In this document: piece after piece, positions 7,567-14,997 of the stretch
How the letters are laid out: each line of letters starts with the position of its first letter
Numbering within the stretch: the stretch's first letter is position 1
Source: Lachnoclostridium sp. UBA1308
GTDB lineage: Bacteria; Bacillota; Clostridia; Lachnospirales; Lachnospiraceae
DNA length: 27,095 nt
Assembly: GCA_002307215.1 (NCBI GenBank)
Contig: DBTU01000055.1
Coordinates: 207,399-234,493, forward strand
Reading direction: 5' to 3'
The notes under the pieces: generated by a model
Database searches by the model: none
Told to the model about the DNA's origin: nothing
Seen by the model: the letters and a program-made list of their open reading frames with translations, nothing else
Translations under genes and position numbers: made by a program

Positions 7567-8491
7567 AAGCTTTGACCGTTGCCTCTAAGGAAGCAATGTC
7601 CTCAACATTATAAATACCAAGACCTCTGTCAATTTTTCTTACAAAACCGGATAAGGTCTTACCGGGTCCGATTTCTACAAAATTAGTTACACCGGACATG
7701 ATCATCCTGCGAATGGTTTGTTCCCACAGTACACTGCTCATAACCTGGCGATACAGTAAATCCTTAACCTCATTGATATTTTGAATAAAATCAGCATTTA
7801 CATTACTGATTACTGTTGTATTAAGCTCACCCAGTTGTATTGGTGCAAGCTCCGTCTTTAACCTCTCTGCTGCCGGCTTAAGCATCAAGGTATGAAAGGG
7901 TGCACTTAAGGGTAGCATAATTGTCTTCATGGCACCTTTTTCTTTACATAAGCCTGCTGCCGCTTCAACCGCCTGACTCTCTCCTCCGATCACAATCTGA
8001 CCGGGGCAATTAAAGTTAGCCGCTTCAACAATTCCATAAGTCCCGGCTTCCTGACAGGCTTCTCTTACCAATTCTTCCGATAATCCTAATACCGCAGCCA
8101 TCTTACCGACACCCTCAGGAACTGCTTCCTGCATGAAACGCCCTCTTTTACGAACCAACGGAACTACCTGGGATAGTGTAAATGCTCCGCATGCCGTTAA
8201 AGCGGAGTATTCTCCAAGACTTAATCCCGCAGCCATATCAGCCGTAATTCCATATTCAGAAAATGCATGAAAGGCAGCAATGGAAACAGTTACGATGGAG
8301 GGCTGTGTATTTTCCGTGCGGTCAAGATCTTCTTTATTGCCGTTAAAAATCAGCTCCGTCAAATCCATACCCAAACTGTCGCTTGCCTCGGTAAAGGTGC
8401 GTTTGCACACCGGGTAATTCTCATAAAGCTCTTTTCCCATTCCGATATATTGGGCACCTTGTCCTGCAAATAGAAATGCTGTCTTTCCCAT
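7556..8491 (-). CDS. fabD: Malonyl-CoA:ACP transacylase FabD
   Basis: FabD transfers malonyl from CoA to the phosphopantetheine of ACP, linking acetyl-CoA carboxylase to elongation. The GQGAQY motif near the N-terminus, the nucleophile Ser91 in GLSLGEYSAL and the catalytic His200 in SAPFHTLML are all seen. The length of 311 residues is typical. The ATG at 8491 has GGAGG about six bases upstream, inside the end of fabK; only three bases separate the fabK stop from this start, so the pair is likely coupled. Nothing looks unusual. Confidence 0.97.
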   Translation of the reverse strand: MGKTAFLFAGQGAQYIGMGKELYENYPVCKRTFTEASDSLGMDLTELIFNGNKEDLDRTENTQPSIVTVSIAAFHAFSEYGITADMAAGLSLGEYSALTACGAFTLSQVVPLVRKRGRFMQEAVPEGVGKMAAVLGLSEELVREACQEAGTYGIVEAANFNCPGQIVIGGESQAVEAAAGLCKEKGAMKTIMLPLSAPFHTLMLKPAAERLKTELAPIQLGELNTTVISNVNADFIQNINEVKDLLYRQVMSSVLWEQTIRRMIMSGVTNFVEIGPGKTLSGFVRKIDRGLGIYNVEDIASLEATVKALTE

Positions 8492-8494
8492 CCC

Positions 8495-9427
8495 TTACCT
8501 CCAGTCTCTTTTCAAAAGCGCTTCCGCTTCCAAAAACATCTCAGTGATAATCTCTTTACAACTTTGTTCTTTACTTACGATTGCCGCTATCTGTCCGGCC
8601 ATTACACTACCAAAGTCCATATCCCCCTGAACAACCGCTTTTGCGAGAGCACCAATGCCAAGCTTCTCATATTCATCCAAAGGTGCTGCCTTCGTCTCAA
8701 GTTCGGAAAATTGACGACTTAATTTATTTTTGAAAATACGTACCGGATGTCCGGTCGGGCGACCGGTTACCACTGTATCAATATCCTTTGCATTTATAAC
8801 CTTCTGCTTATAGTTTGGATGAACCGTACATTCATATGCAGTAAGGAAACGAGTTCCAACCTGTATACCCTCTGCTCCAAGCATGAAAGCTGCTGCGATT
8901 CCTCTACCGTCACCGATTCCTCCGGCTGCGATAACCGGAACTTCAACCGCATCCACCACCTGAGGTACAAGTACCATCGTCGTCAACTCACCAACATGGC
9001 CGCCGGATTCGGTTCCCTCTGCGATTACAGCATCAGCACCGCTACGTACCATTCTTTTCGCTATCGCAACAGACGGTACCACCGGAATTACCTTGATTCC
9101 ATGTTCTTTCCATATATCCATGTACTTACCCGGTGCTCCGGCTCCGGTCGTAACAACCTTAACACCTTCCTCGCATACCATCTTCGCAATATCATCTGCG
9201 AACTCGCTTAGTAGCATTATGTTCACGCCAAAGGGTCTGGTCGTCAGTTCTTTCGCTTTCCTAACCTCAGCGCGCACAAAATCAGCCGGTGCTGTGCCTC
9301 CGGCAATAATCCCAAGCCCCCCTGCCTCGGATACTGCAGCTGCCAGAGACGCATCTGATATTCTTGCCATTGCTCCCTGAAAAATCGGGTATTCTATATT
9401 TAACAGATCACATATACGTGATTTCAT
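8495..9427 (-). CDS. fabK: FMN-dependent enoyl-ACP reductase FabK
   Basis: FabK reduces trans-2-enoyl-ACP with NAD(P)H and FMN, the last step of each elongation round. It is a TIM-barrel of the nitronate monooxygenase/FabK family: N-terminal LLNIEYPIFQGAMARIS, SEAGGLGIIAGG, GTESGGHVGE with His144 matching the catalytic His144 of S. pneumoniae FabK, and the phosphate loop AAGGIGDGRG then GTRFL. The length is 310 residues. AGGAGG lies about ten bases before the ATG. A nitronate monooxygenase would look similar, but the place between acpP and fabD in a fab operon settles the role. No FabI is present in the window, so this would be the relevant enoyl reductase and implies natural insensitivity of this step to triclosan-type FabI inhibitors. 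Confidence 0.96.
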   Translation of the reverse strand: MKSRICDLLNIEYPIFQGAMARISDASLAAAVSEAGGLGIIAGGTAPADFVRAEVRKAKELTTRPFGVNIMLLSEFADDIAKMVCEEGVKVVTTGAGAPGKYMDIWKEHGIKVIPVVPSVAIAKRMVRSGADAVIAEGTESGGHVGELTTMVLVPQVVDAVEVPVIAAGGIGDGRGIAAAFMLGAEGIQVGTRFLTAYECTVHPNYKQKVINAKDIDTVVTGRPTGHPVRIFKNKLSRQFSELETKAAPLDEYEKLGIGALAKAVVQGDMDFGSVMAGQIAAIVSKEQSCKEIITEMFLEAEALLKRDWR

Positions 9428-9473
9428 TCTTCTTAATCCTCCTCAACTACAGAAGCATTCGACTATGGTGTAC

Positions 9474-9491
9474 CAGGAGGAATCCCCCCTG
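9474..9491 (-). other. Hairpin between acpP and fabK
   Basis: On the minus strand CAGGGGG and CCTCCTG pair over seven positions (one G-U) around the four-base loop GATT. It lies about 30 bases after the acpP stop and is not followed by a T-run, so it is not a standard terminator. It may mark a processing point or a partial block that sets acpP apart from the genes downstream. Confidence 0.45.
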
Positions 9492-9521
9492 ATATCCATG
9501 TCTGTAATCAATTAATTCAAA

Positions 9522-9758
9522 TTATGCTTCTTCGTTTCTTTTTGCCAGGTACTTCACGATGTCACCGATTGTTCCGATGCTCTCTGTATCCTCTGTAGGA
9601 ATTTCAATTCCAAACTCTTCCTCCAGTGACATAATAATTTGGAATAAATCAAGGGAATCCGCATTTAAATCATTCTTTAATGACGTCTCCTCCTTAAGTT
9701 CTGACACATCTACGCTCAAATGCTCGGCTACTACTTCTTTGATTTTGTCGATATCCAT
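9522..9758 (-). CDS. acpP: Acyl carrier protein
   Basis: ACP carries the growing chain on a phosphopantetheine arm through all steps of the cycle. The attachment site is Ser35 in the motif ADSLDLF; the rest is the usual acidic four-helix sequence with SLEEEFGIEIP. The length of 78 residues is typical. I chose the ATG at 9758 with GGAGG nine bases upstream; an in-frame ATG three codons earlier touches the Shine-Dalgarno. It lies between fabH and fabK, and both flanking spacers contain a hairpin. Confidence 0.96.
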   Translation of the reverse strand: MDIDKIKEVVAEHLSVDVSELKEETSLKNDLNADSLDLFQIIMSLEEEFGIEIPTEDTESIGTIGDIVKYLAKRNEEA

Positions 9759-9800
9759 TGTTATCATCCTCCATAATGTTTTAATTGGTTGTCTATATCG

Positions 9801-9819
9801 CCAGGAGTGTTACCTCCGG
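9801..9819 (-). other. Hairpin between fabH and acpP
   Basis: On the minus strand CCGGAG and CTCCTGG pair over six positions with a single bulged T, around the loop GTAACA. It lies about 20 bases after the fabH stop and about 45 before acpP. No T-run follows. With the hairpin at 9474-9491 it encloses the acpP message. Confidence 0.4.
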
Positions 9820-9838
9820 GTTTCGCTTAGTTAACTTG

Positions 9839-10819
9839 TTAGTTCCATTCCACCAGAACTACTCCGCTTGTCATACCTCCTCCAAAACCAACCAAAATCA
9901 ATCGGTCTCCTGACTTTAAGAGTTTGTTCTGTACCATTTCGTCCAGTGCAATTCCGATGGTCGCAGCCGAGGTGTTACCATACCGATCCAAATTCATAAA
10001 GAATTTGTCCAATGAAATCCCTAGGAATTTTGCAGCGTGCTCTATAATTCTCGCGTTTGCCTGGTGCGCTACAACATATTTGATATCATCCTCTTTTAAT
10101 CCGGTTTTTGCAAGTACTGATTTCACTAAATCTGTGATACTTCGAACCGCAAACTTAAATACCTCTTGCCCATTCATCGAAATTGTCGGGCGAAAGTCTG
10201 TTTCATCCTTCTTTACAAAGGGATTCGCCATGGGAATAGCCGGTAGGCATAAATGTTCCCGCTTACCACCATCGCTGGAAAGTATAACATTCATGATACC
10301 TGATTTCTGTTCTGATGAAGACAGAATCATCGCGCCTGAACCGTCACCGAACAACACACAGGTGGAACGATCAGACCAATCCAAAGTCTTTGATAAGGTT
10401 TCTGCTCCTATCACCAGAATATTCTTATACATACCGTTTTCAATAAAAGAAGTCGCTACAGCCATCGCATAGATCAAACCGGTACAGGCTGCAGTCAGAT
10501 CAAACGCTGCGGCATGATATGCACCAAGACGTTGCTGAACTATACAGGCTACCGAAGGCATGAAGGAATCCGGGGTAATGGTCGCGCATATGATTAAGTC
10601 AAGCTCTTCGGCAGAAAGCTTTGAACTGCTTAAAGCTCTTTTACCTGCTTCATATGCCAAATCGGAAGTTGTTTCGCCGGTGGAAATTCGTCTTTCTTTT
10701 ATGCCGGTTCTGGATGTAATCCACTCATCGCTTGTATCTACCAGTTTTGCCAAGTCATCATTAGTTAATCTATTATCCGGCAGATAACTTCCCGTACCGA
10801 TGATTATTGCATGTCTCAT
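9839..10819 (-). CDS. fabH: 3-oxoacyl-ACP synthase III (FabH)
   Basis: FabH starts chain synthesis by condensing an acyl-CoA primer with malonyl-ACP. The Cys112-His252-Asn282 triad is intact, in LTAACTGLIYA, VVAHQANARI and RYGNTSAATIG. The N-terminus has GTGSYLPDNRLTNDDL and the C-terminus GFGGGMTSGVVLVEW. The length of 326 residues is normal. AGGAGG lies eight bases before the ATG. It follows the regulator gene by 29 bases, so it is in the same transcript. Whether it prefers acetyl-CoA or branched primers cannot be read from the sequence. Confidence 0.97.
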   Translation of the reverse strand: MRHAIIIGTGSYLPDNRLTNDDLAKLVDTSDEWITSRTGIKERRISTGETTSDLAYEAGKRALSSSKLSAEELDLIICATITPDSFMPSVACIVQQRLGAYHAAAFDLTAACTGLIYAMAVATSFIENGMYKNILVIGAETLSKTLDWSDRSTCVLFGDGSGAMILSSSEQKSGIMNVILSSDGGKREHLCLPAIPMANPFVKKDETDFRPTISMNGQEVFKFAVRSITDLVKSVLAKTGLKEDDIKYVVAHQANARIIEHAAKFLGISLDKFFMNLDRYGNTSAATIGIALDEMVQNKLLKSGDRLILVGFGGGMTSGVVLVEWN

Positions 10820-10848
10820 TACCGAGTCCTCCTATAGGTAAAATCATA

Positions 10849-11301
10849 TTATATTTTTCCCATATATATATCTTTTAAATGCTTATTTAATTTGCTTAGC
10901 GCTATTAATAGTATTTCCTCTTCTTGTGCTGTAAAATCCAACATTATTGCCTCTACCATATCTAAATGAAATTTCTCATGAATTCGATATGCCAACTTGC
11001 CTCTCTTCGTCAGATTGATATTGACAATCCTACGGTCGGTATTACTGCGACAACGCTCCACATATCCTTTCTTAATCAATTTGTCCACAGCAGTTGTTAA
11101 TGTACCCATTGTGATCTCAAGCGCAGCTGATACCTCTGACATAGTTTTTGATCCGTATAAGCCAACCGCCTCAACCGTATGTATTTCGGTTATGGATAAA
11201 TCGCTAAAAGATCCGCTTTTAATTGAGATTTCCTCAATTCGGTTTACATCATCATAAACTTCTACAAGCGTTTTATTGATTTGAACAAGTTTCTCTTTCA
11301 T
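10849..11301 (-). CDS. fabT: MarR-family regulator of fatty acid synthesis, FabT type
   Basis: A 150-residue winged helix-turn-helix protein of the MarR family. LSITEIHTVEAVGLYGSKTMSEVS and TMGTLTTAVDKLIKKGYVER form the DNA-reading helices, and NTDRRIVNINLTKRG is the MarR wing with its usual Asp-Arg-Arg. It lies first in the fab operon, exactly where streptococcal fabT lies. In streptococci FabT is a repressor helped by long-chain acyl-ACP; the same role here is inferred from position and from a matching palindrome in its own promoter. The ATG at 11301 has AGGAGTG six bases upstream and lies downstream of the promoter. The open frame runs 40 codons further up, but that part covers the promoter and has a membrane-like sequence, so it is not used. 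Confidence 0.88.
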   Translation of the reverse strand: MKEKLVQINKTLVEVYDDVNRIEEISIKSGSFSDLSITEIHTVEAVGLYGSKTMSEVSAALEITMGTLTTAVDKLIKKGYVERCRSNTDRRIVNINLTKRGKLAYRIHEKFHLDMVEAIMLDFTAQEEEILLIALSKLNKHLKDIYMGKI

Positions 11302-11340
11302 CTGCTTCACTCCTAAGCATATGCTTTGTAAGACAAATAG

Positions 11341-11353
11341 TTTGATAATCAAA
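11341..11353 (-). promoter_or_regulatory. Probable FabT operator
   Basis: The inverted repeat TTTGA-N3-TCAAA (TTTGATTATCAAA on the minus strand) closely matches the FabT operator described for streptococci and lactococci. It lies immediately downstream of the -10 box of the fabT promoter and shares its last base, so a bound regulator would block initiation. I did not find a second copy upstream of fabK or acpP, unlike S. pneumoniae, which has sites at fabT and fabK. Confidence 0.75.
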
Positions 11354-11381
11354 ATATATAAGAAAACCGATAAAATGTCAA
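11353..11381 (-). promoter_or_regulatory. Promoter of the fab-acc operon
   Basis: On the minus strand TTGACA (11376-11381), a 17-base spacer and TATATT (11353-11358) form a near-consensus sigma-A promoter. Initiation is expected near 11346, about 45 bases before the fabT start codon, inside the probable FabT operator. It is the only strong promoter I found for the twelve-gene operon. Confidence 0.8.
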
Positions 11382-11468
11382 GTAAATTTTTCCGTACCGC
11401 ATCTGCTAAAAGGGCCACCATACATATGGCCGCCCCAAGAATTATAGCTTCATATTAACAATTTTGCA

Positions 11469-11487
11469 AATGCTCCGATGGAACATT
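11469..11487 (-). terminator. Possible weak terminator after the LRR gene
   Basis: On the minus strand AATGTTCC and GGAGCATT pair over eight positions (one G-U) around a three-base loop, 13 bases after the stop of the LRR protein gene. The sequence after it (TGCAAAATTGTT) is only partly T-rich, so termination may be incomplete and the fab promoter follows about 90 bases on. Confidence 0.4.
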
Positions 11488-11499
11488 GAAAACAATCCT

Positions 11500-12885
11500 T
11501 TATACCTGCTTCGTCCAATTGCCGGTACATACCGTGGCTGTATAAGTACCTATGCCATGGGTCTTATATACATTTTTAAAACCTGTACTATCGTTTACAT
11601 CTTCCCCAAATATAACATCTGATGAATCAATTGTTATCGTTAATAAATTGATACACCCCATGAATGCTGCAATATCAATCTTTTTCAGAGTCGATGGCAT
11701 ACTGACAGAAGTCAACCGGGTGCAACACGCGAAAGCTCCTGAGCCAATTATTTTCACTCCATCCGGTATGGAATATGAAATATCACATCTACCACATGGA
11801 TAAGCCACCAATTTTGTTCCATCTTTTGTAAACAGCACACCCTCGATACTTTTATAATTTGGATTGGTAATTTCAACATTTATATCCGTTAGGCAAAAAG
11901 CCTCTAAAAATGTAGTGTCATAAATATAATTTACACTATTCGGTAAGGTTATACTGGTCAATTGACAGTTTGCAAATGTTTGCAACTCAATAAATTTCAA
12001 ATTGCTTCCTTCTTCAAATGTGATGCTCGAAAGCTTGCTACTTACAAATGCCTGTTTACAAATACCCTCTACACTTGCCGGTATTGTAAATGAGCCACTT
12101 TTGCCGGGTGGACAATAAAATAGAATTCTCTTTTCAGCGTCAAAAAGTACACCATCTATACTGGAATAAGTCTTATTCAAAGGATCAACATAAATTTTCT
12201 TAATTGTATAGTTATCCTCAAACGTACTTACGTTATTTACTCCCGCCGGAATCGTGATGCTTTCTACTGTATCGCAATGCTCTTTCGAAAATGCAAAGTA
12301 ATGTATTCCGGTCACCAGACAATTCTTTCCTTGATACCACAGGAATTCCGGTATCACGACTTCACTGGCTTTACCATGGTATCTCCGTATTATACTCCCA
12401 TCAAACGTAAAATCATTCTCATTTAATGTATCAGCTACTGGTATTACCTCTTCTACTGGTATTACCTCTTCTACTGGCATTACCTCCGCAGTTGATTCAA
12501 TTTCATCTGAATCGGCCATACCTGTAGCAGTAGCTTCTATCATATCTAATTGAGTCTTTTCTGCAAAAAACATATTTGGAAGTATACTCCTAACCACAGC
12601 TACATAAGTATGTTCACCGATCGCTGTATATCCGATAACCCATTCAAATGGTTTTTTGATACTGCCCCTCGGAAATACCGGGATACTTTTCCCTGTTTCT
12701 GTTTGTATCATATCCTGATTCGAATATTTCGGGGACGCATTACCAATTTCACCAACCACCTCATAATCCTCGTTGATATACCATTTCTTCATCTCGTGAT
12801 TGGAGTAATAGGATATTATTGTATTGCTGTTTCGCTCCAGTATATAATGCATCATAAGCCCTTTATTAACAAATTGAAATATCAT
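11500..12885 (-). CDS. BspA-type leucine-rich repeat (LRR_5) protein without a signal peptide
   Basis: About 461 residues. The N-terminal 110 residues form a domain I do not recognise (FQFVNKGLMMHYILERN, FEWVIGYTAIGEHTYVAVVRS). An acidic linker with the repeat EEVIPV follows near 130-155. From about 160 to the end there are LRR_5/BspA repeats: VESITIPAGV, SGSFTIPASVEGICKQAF, LTSITLPNSV, DISYSIPDGVKIIGSGAF, LTSVSMPSTLKKIDIAAF, plus two copies of the YxSIxGVLF hairpin unit. No signal peptide, anchor or membrane segment is visible, which is odd for a family mostly known on cell surfaces. The start at 12885 has GGAGG five bases upstream; an in-frame ATG four codons earlier and an upstream open frame are less likely. 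It lies next to the sensor kinase, and a LytTR-like site precedes it, so it may be the target of that system. Function unknown. Confidence 0.75.
   Translation of the reverse strand: MIFQFVNKGLMMHYILERNSNTIISYYSNHEMKKWYINEDYEVVGEIGNASPKYSNQDMIQTETGKSIPVFPRGSIKKPFEWVIGYTAIGEHTYVAVVRSILPNMFFAEKTQLDMIEATATGMADSDEIESTAEVMPVEEVIPVEEVIPVADTLNENDFTFDGSIIRRYHGKASEVVIPEFLWYQGKNCLVTGIHYFAFSKEHCDTVESITIPAGVNNVSTFEDNYTIKKIYVDPLNKTYSSIDGVLFDAEKRILFYCPPGKSGSFTIPASVEGICKQAFVSSKLSSITFEEGSNLKFIELQTFANCQLTSITLPNSVNYIYDTTFLEAFCLTDINVEITNPNYKSIEGVLFTKDGTKLVAYPCGRCDISYSIPDGVKIIGSGAFACCTRLTSVSMPSTLKKIDIAAFMGCINLLTITIDSSDVIFGEDVNDSTGFKNVYKTHGIGTYTATVCTGNWTKQV
12436..12489 (-). repeat. Three 18-bp coding repeats (EEVIPV linker)
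   Basis: Units at 12436-12453, 12454-12471 and 12472-12489 follow each other. The first two are identical and the third has three changes. They encode the acidic linker VMPVEE-VIPVEE-VIPV between the N-terminal domain and the leucine-rich repeats. Identical neighbouring units suggest recent slippage and possible length variation between strains. Confidence 0.8.
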
Positions 12886-12932
12886 AGATACCTCCATTCC
12901 TGCGATGTTTGCATAAAGGTATCTTATCATGA

Positions 12933-12961
12933 ATATTAGTTGTTCTTATCGTAATGCCGAA
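12933..12961 (-). promoter_or_regulatory. Candidate activated promoter of the LRR gene
   Basis: On the minus strand TAATAT (12933-12938) is a good -10. At 17 bases further upstream the -35 position holds TTCGGC (12956-12961), which is far from consensus and overlaps the proximal copy of the direct repeat. A poor -35 overlapped by a regulator site is what an activator-dependent promoter looks like. Confidence 0.5.
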
Positions 12962-12987
12962 ATTGGTCCGTTTTTTACCGAAATTGG
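12957..12987 (-). promoter_or_regulatory. Candidate LytTR binding site: direct repeat CCAATTTCGG twice, 21 bp apart
   Basis: Two identical 10-bp copies (minus-strand CCAATTTCGG) occupy 12978-12987 and 12957-12966, so their starts are 21 bp apart, two helical turns. LytTR-family regulators typically bind direct repeats with this phasing just upstream of or over the -35; C. perfringens VirR uses CCAGTT-containing boxes, close to CCAATT. The site is about 72-102 bases before the LRR gene start, in the gap after the kinase gene. That the adjacent response regulator binds here is an inference. Confidence 0.55.
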
Positions 12988-13004
12988 AATCTTGAGAAGT
13001 AAAA

Positions 13005-14930
13005 CTATTGCTCCGGTACCGCTGCCATTAACGTAAAGATGCTTTCTGTATGTTCTATTTTAAGAAGTCCTCCATAATTTTCCATAACCTTTGTCATGTT
13101 TCGAATCCCTAACCCATGTGAATTATCGCCTTTTAGTGATATGTATCTGCCATCCTTGATATTTAACTTACCTTGATAAGAATTAGTAATTTTAATTAGT
13201 AGTTGCCCCTTTAATATCATTATTTCGATTTTCACAAATCGCGGCTGTGATAGATCCATCTGTTTACATGCATATACTGCATTTTGTAAACCATTACCTA
13301 AAATAATACATAAATCACTGTCACTCATTGCTGTCTGATTTGCTATGCTGCAGTGGGTTTCGAAAAGAATTCCATATTCCTTTGCTCGTAAGTAATAATG
13401 CCCGATGATGGAGTTGCAGATGGTATGCTCACAGAATATCGGTAGCTGATCTATTCTGGATTTTTCACAATATTCATCTAAAAATGTTCTTAATCTATCT
13501 AAATTCCCTTCTTCTACAAGCCCAAGCATTACATGTGTAAAATGATTGATATCATGCTTAATCTCCCGTATCTCATTCATCTGCCTGCTTAATGTCTCGA
13601 AATACTCCTTTTGCATGGCTATCAGTTTACCGGCTATCTGTAAACGTGAAGCTGATATTGTAAAATCATCATAAAGATCACCCATACGCCTCGAGTAAAC
13701 CCAAAGCATAATCACCTCAAATAGAGTAAAGAAAATCATCATCGTCAAGGACATATTCTGATAGATTTTACCATTCACATAAAAGCTGTTAACAGCCAGT
13801 CCAATGATTATGAAGGTTTCACCCACGAAAGTTATCATACCATATTTATTGATACGGGTTCTCCATCTTAAAACTTTTATAAACAGATATATGTCGAGAA
13901 CAAATGTAAGTGACGGGACTAAAATCGATAGATTTTGGTTATAAAAAGCATGTGGAACAATTAAATAAATAATATAAAGAAAAATGTAATAAAGCAAAAA
14001 TCCGATCTTTTCCTTCTTACTAAATACCATACCACAATGCTCCTGTATGAGGAATATAAGAAGATATTTTAGCGCAAAAGTCACAAAATACATTAATTCA
14101 TTGGTCGATTCAAAAGACATATTAAAAAAAACAATCGGTTGCCAGAAGCTGTAAAATTGGGTTGTCAGCATCATACGTATTAGAATAAACAGTATCAGCA
14201 AAGGCATCCAGAAAGTATGAATTTTGTGTCGGAACGAGAATAGGTACATGGACATGAGACTGACAAATGCAAACAAAGCTACACCAAACAAAATCAATCT
14301 TATCGAACCGCAAGTATGAATTTCCAGCCAGGTTTGATGATAATCACAGAGGATAGGAACAATATAAAGTCCTGAGAATCTTGTAGTTGCCATTTCTATT
14401 ACAACTTCATGAGTAGGAGACGGTGAAAGAATTGTAGGGTATAAATCTGCTTGTGGGGTAGTGAAAATTCGATTCATATTCATGGTAGCTGTTCCACTCT
14501 TGGCAACAAGATGTCTATCAATGTAAACACGATACGCTCCCCCAAATTCTGGAATATACAATACAATTTCGTCTGAGTATGAAAGATTGTTCAAAATCAA
14601 ACGAAAGCTTCCGTATCCGCCTGCGGGCAGACTTTCGCCATCTATATTATAATTCGACCAGTTATCCGGTACATTCGCGATATAAGCTGTCTTAAGCTTT
14701 TGGCCTGGATTAGAGACAATAAATTGCTCCCAGTAGAACTCCCACTGCCCGTCCATGAATATCTCATGATATGGGTCACAATCAGACAAATCCATTTTAC
14801 CGTCTATCGCTATCGGCGCTCCCGAAATTTCATGATAGAATTGCGTTGCTACCATCGGTGAATAAACTGCCATTACAGTAACAAAAAATGCACCTATAAG
14901 GAACCACTTCCGAAACTTTTCATTCTTCAT
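13005..14930 (-). CDS. Membrane sensor histidine kinase, 7TMR-DISM type with GHKL ATPase domain
   Basis: About 641 residues. A first membrane segment (residues 9-29) is followed by an outside domain to about 205 (DGQWEFYWEQF, VPDNWSNYN, GYGSFRLILNN), which looks like the jelly-roll sugar-binding type of 7TMR-DISM proteins. Seven or so membrane helices follow to about residue 410. The cytoplasmic part has the phosphate-accepting REIKHDINHF with His near 459, the N-box ILGNGLQNAVYACK and the G-box SHGLGIRNMTKVMENYGG, as in AgrC/VirS-like GHKL kinases. The start at 14930 has GGGAG five bases upstream; an ATG four codons earlier is in frame. It lies 67 bases after the response regulator gene and is the second gene of that operon. 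The ligand is unknown. Confidence 0.9.
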   Translation of the reverse strand: MKNEKFRKWFLIGAFFVTVMAVYSPMVATQFYHEISGAPIAIDGKMDLSDCDPYHEIFMDGQWEFYWEQFIVSNPGQKLKTAYIANVPDNWSNYNIDGESLPAGGYGSFRLILNNLSYSDEIVLYIPEFGGAYRVYIDRHLVAKSGTATMNMNRIFTTPQADLYPTILSPSPTHEVVIEMATTRFSGLYIVPILCDYHQTWLEIHTCGSIRLILFGVALFAFVSLMSMYLFSFRHKIHTFWMPLLILFILIRMMLTTQFYSFWQPIVFFNMSFESTNELMYFVTFALKYLLIFLIQEHCGMVFSKKEKIGFLLYYIFLYIIYLIVPHAFYNQNLSILVPSLTFVLDIYLFIKVLRWRTRINKYGMITFVGETFIIIGLAVNSFYVNGKIYQNMSLTMMIFFTLFEVIMLWVYSRRMGDLYDDFTISASRLQIAGKLIAMQKEYFETLSRQMNEIREIKHDINHFTHVMLGLVEEGNLDRLRTFLDEYCEKSRIDQLPIFCEHTICNSIIGHYYLRAKEYGILFETHCSIANQTAMSDSDLCIILGNGLQNAVYACKQMDLSQPRFVKIEIMILKGQLLIKITNSYQGKLNIKDGRYISLKGDNSHGLGIRNMTKVMENYGGLLKIEHTESIFTLMAAVPEQ

Positions 14931-14944
14931 TTTATCTCCCATGT

Positions 14945-14959
14945 GCCGCTTTTAGCGGC
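14945..14959 (-). other. Hairpin in front of the kinase ribosome-binding site
   Basis: A perfect 6-bp GC-rich stem (GCCGCT/AGCGGC) with a three-base loop ends five bases before the GGGAG Shine-Dalgarno of the kinase gene. No T-run follows, so it is not a terminator. It may lower translation of the kinase relative to the response regulator. Confidence 0.4.
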
Positions 14960-14997
14960 TCTCAAATTAGGGGGGTGAAATTGTTCTTTATTTAACT

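Noticed and set aside
8747..9211. Plus-strand open frame of 154 codons inside fabK
   Set aside because: It is antisense to a clearly coding gene, with odd composition (rich in Cys, Ser, Tyr, His) and no ribosome-binding site. The same holds for the other long antisense frames over fabF, fabH and ilvD.
10849..11421. 190-residue version of the MarR regulator with a membrane-like N-terminus
   Set aside because: The extra 40 codons cover the consensus promoter and operator, and the ATG at 11301 has a good Shine-Dalgarno and fits MarR length.
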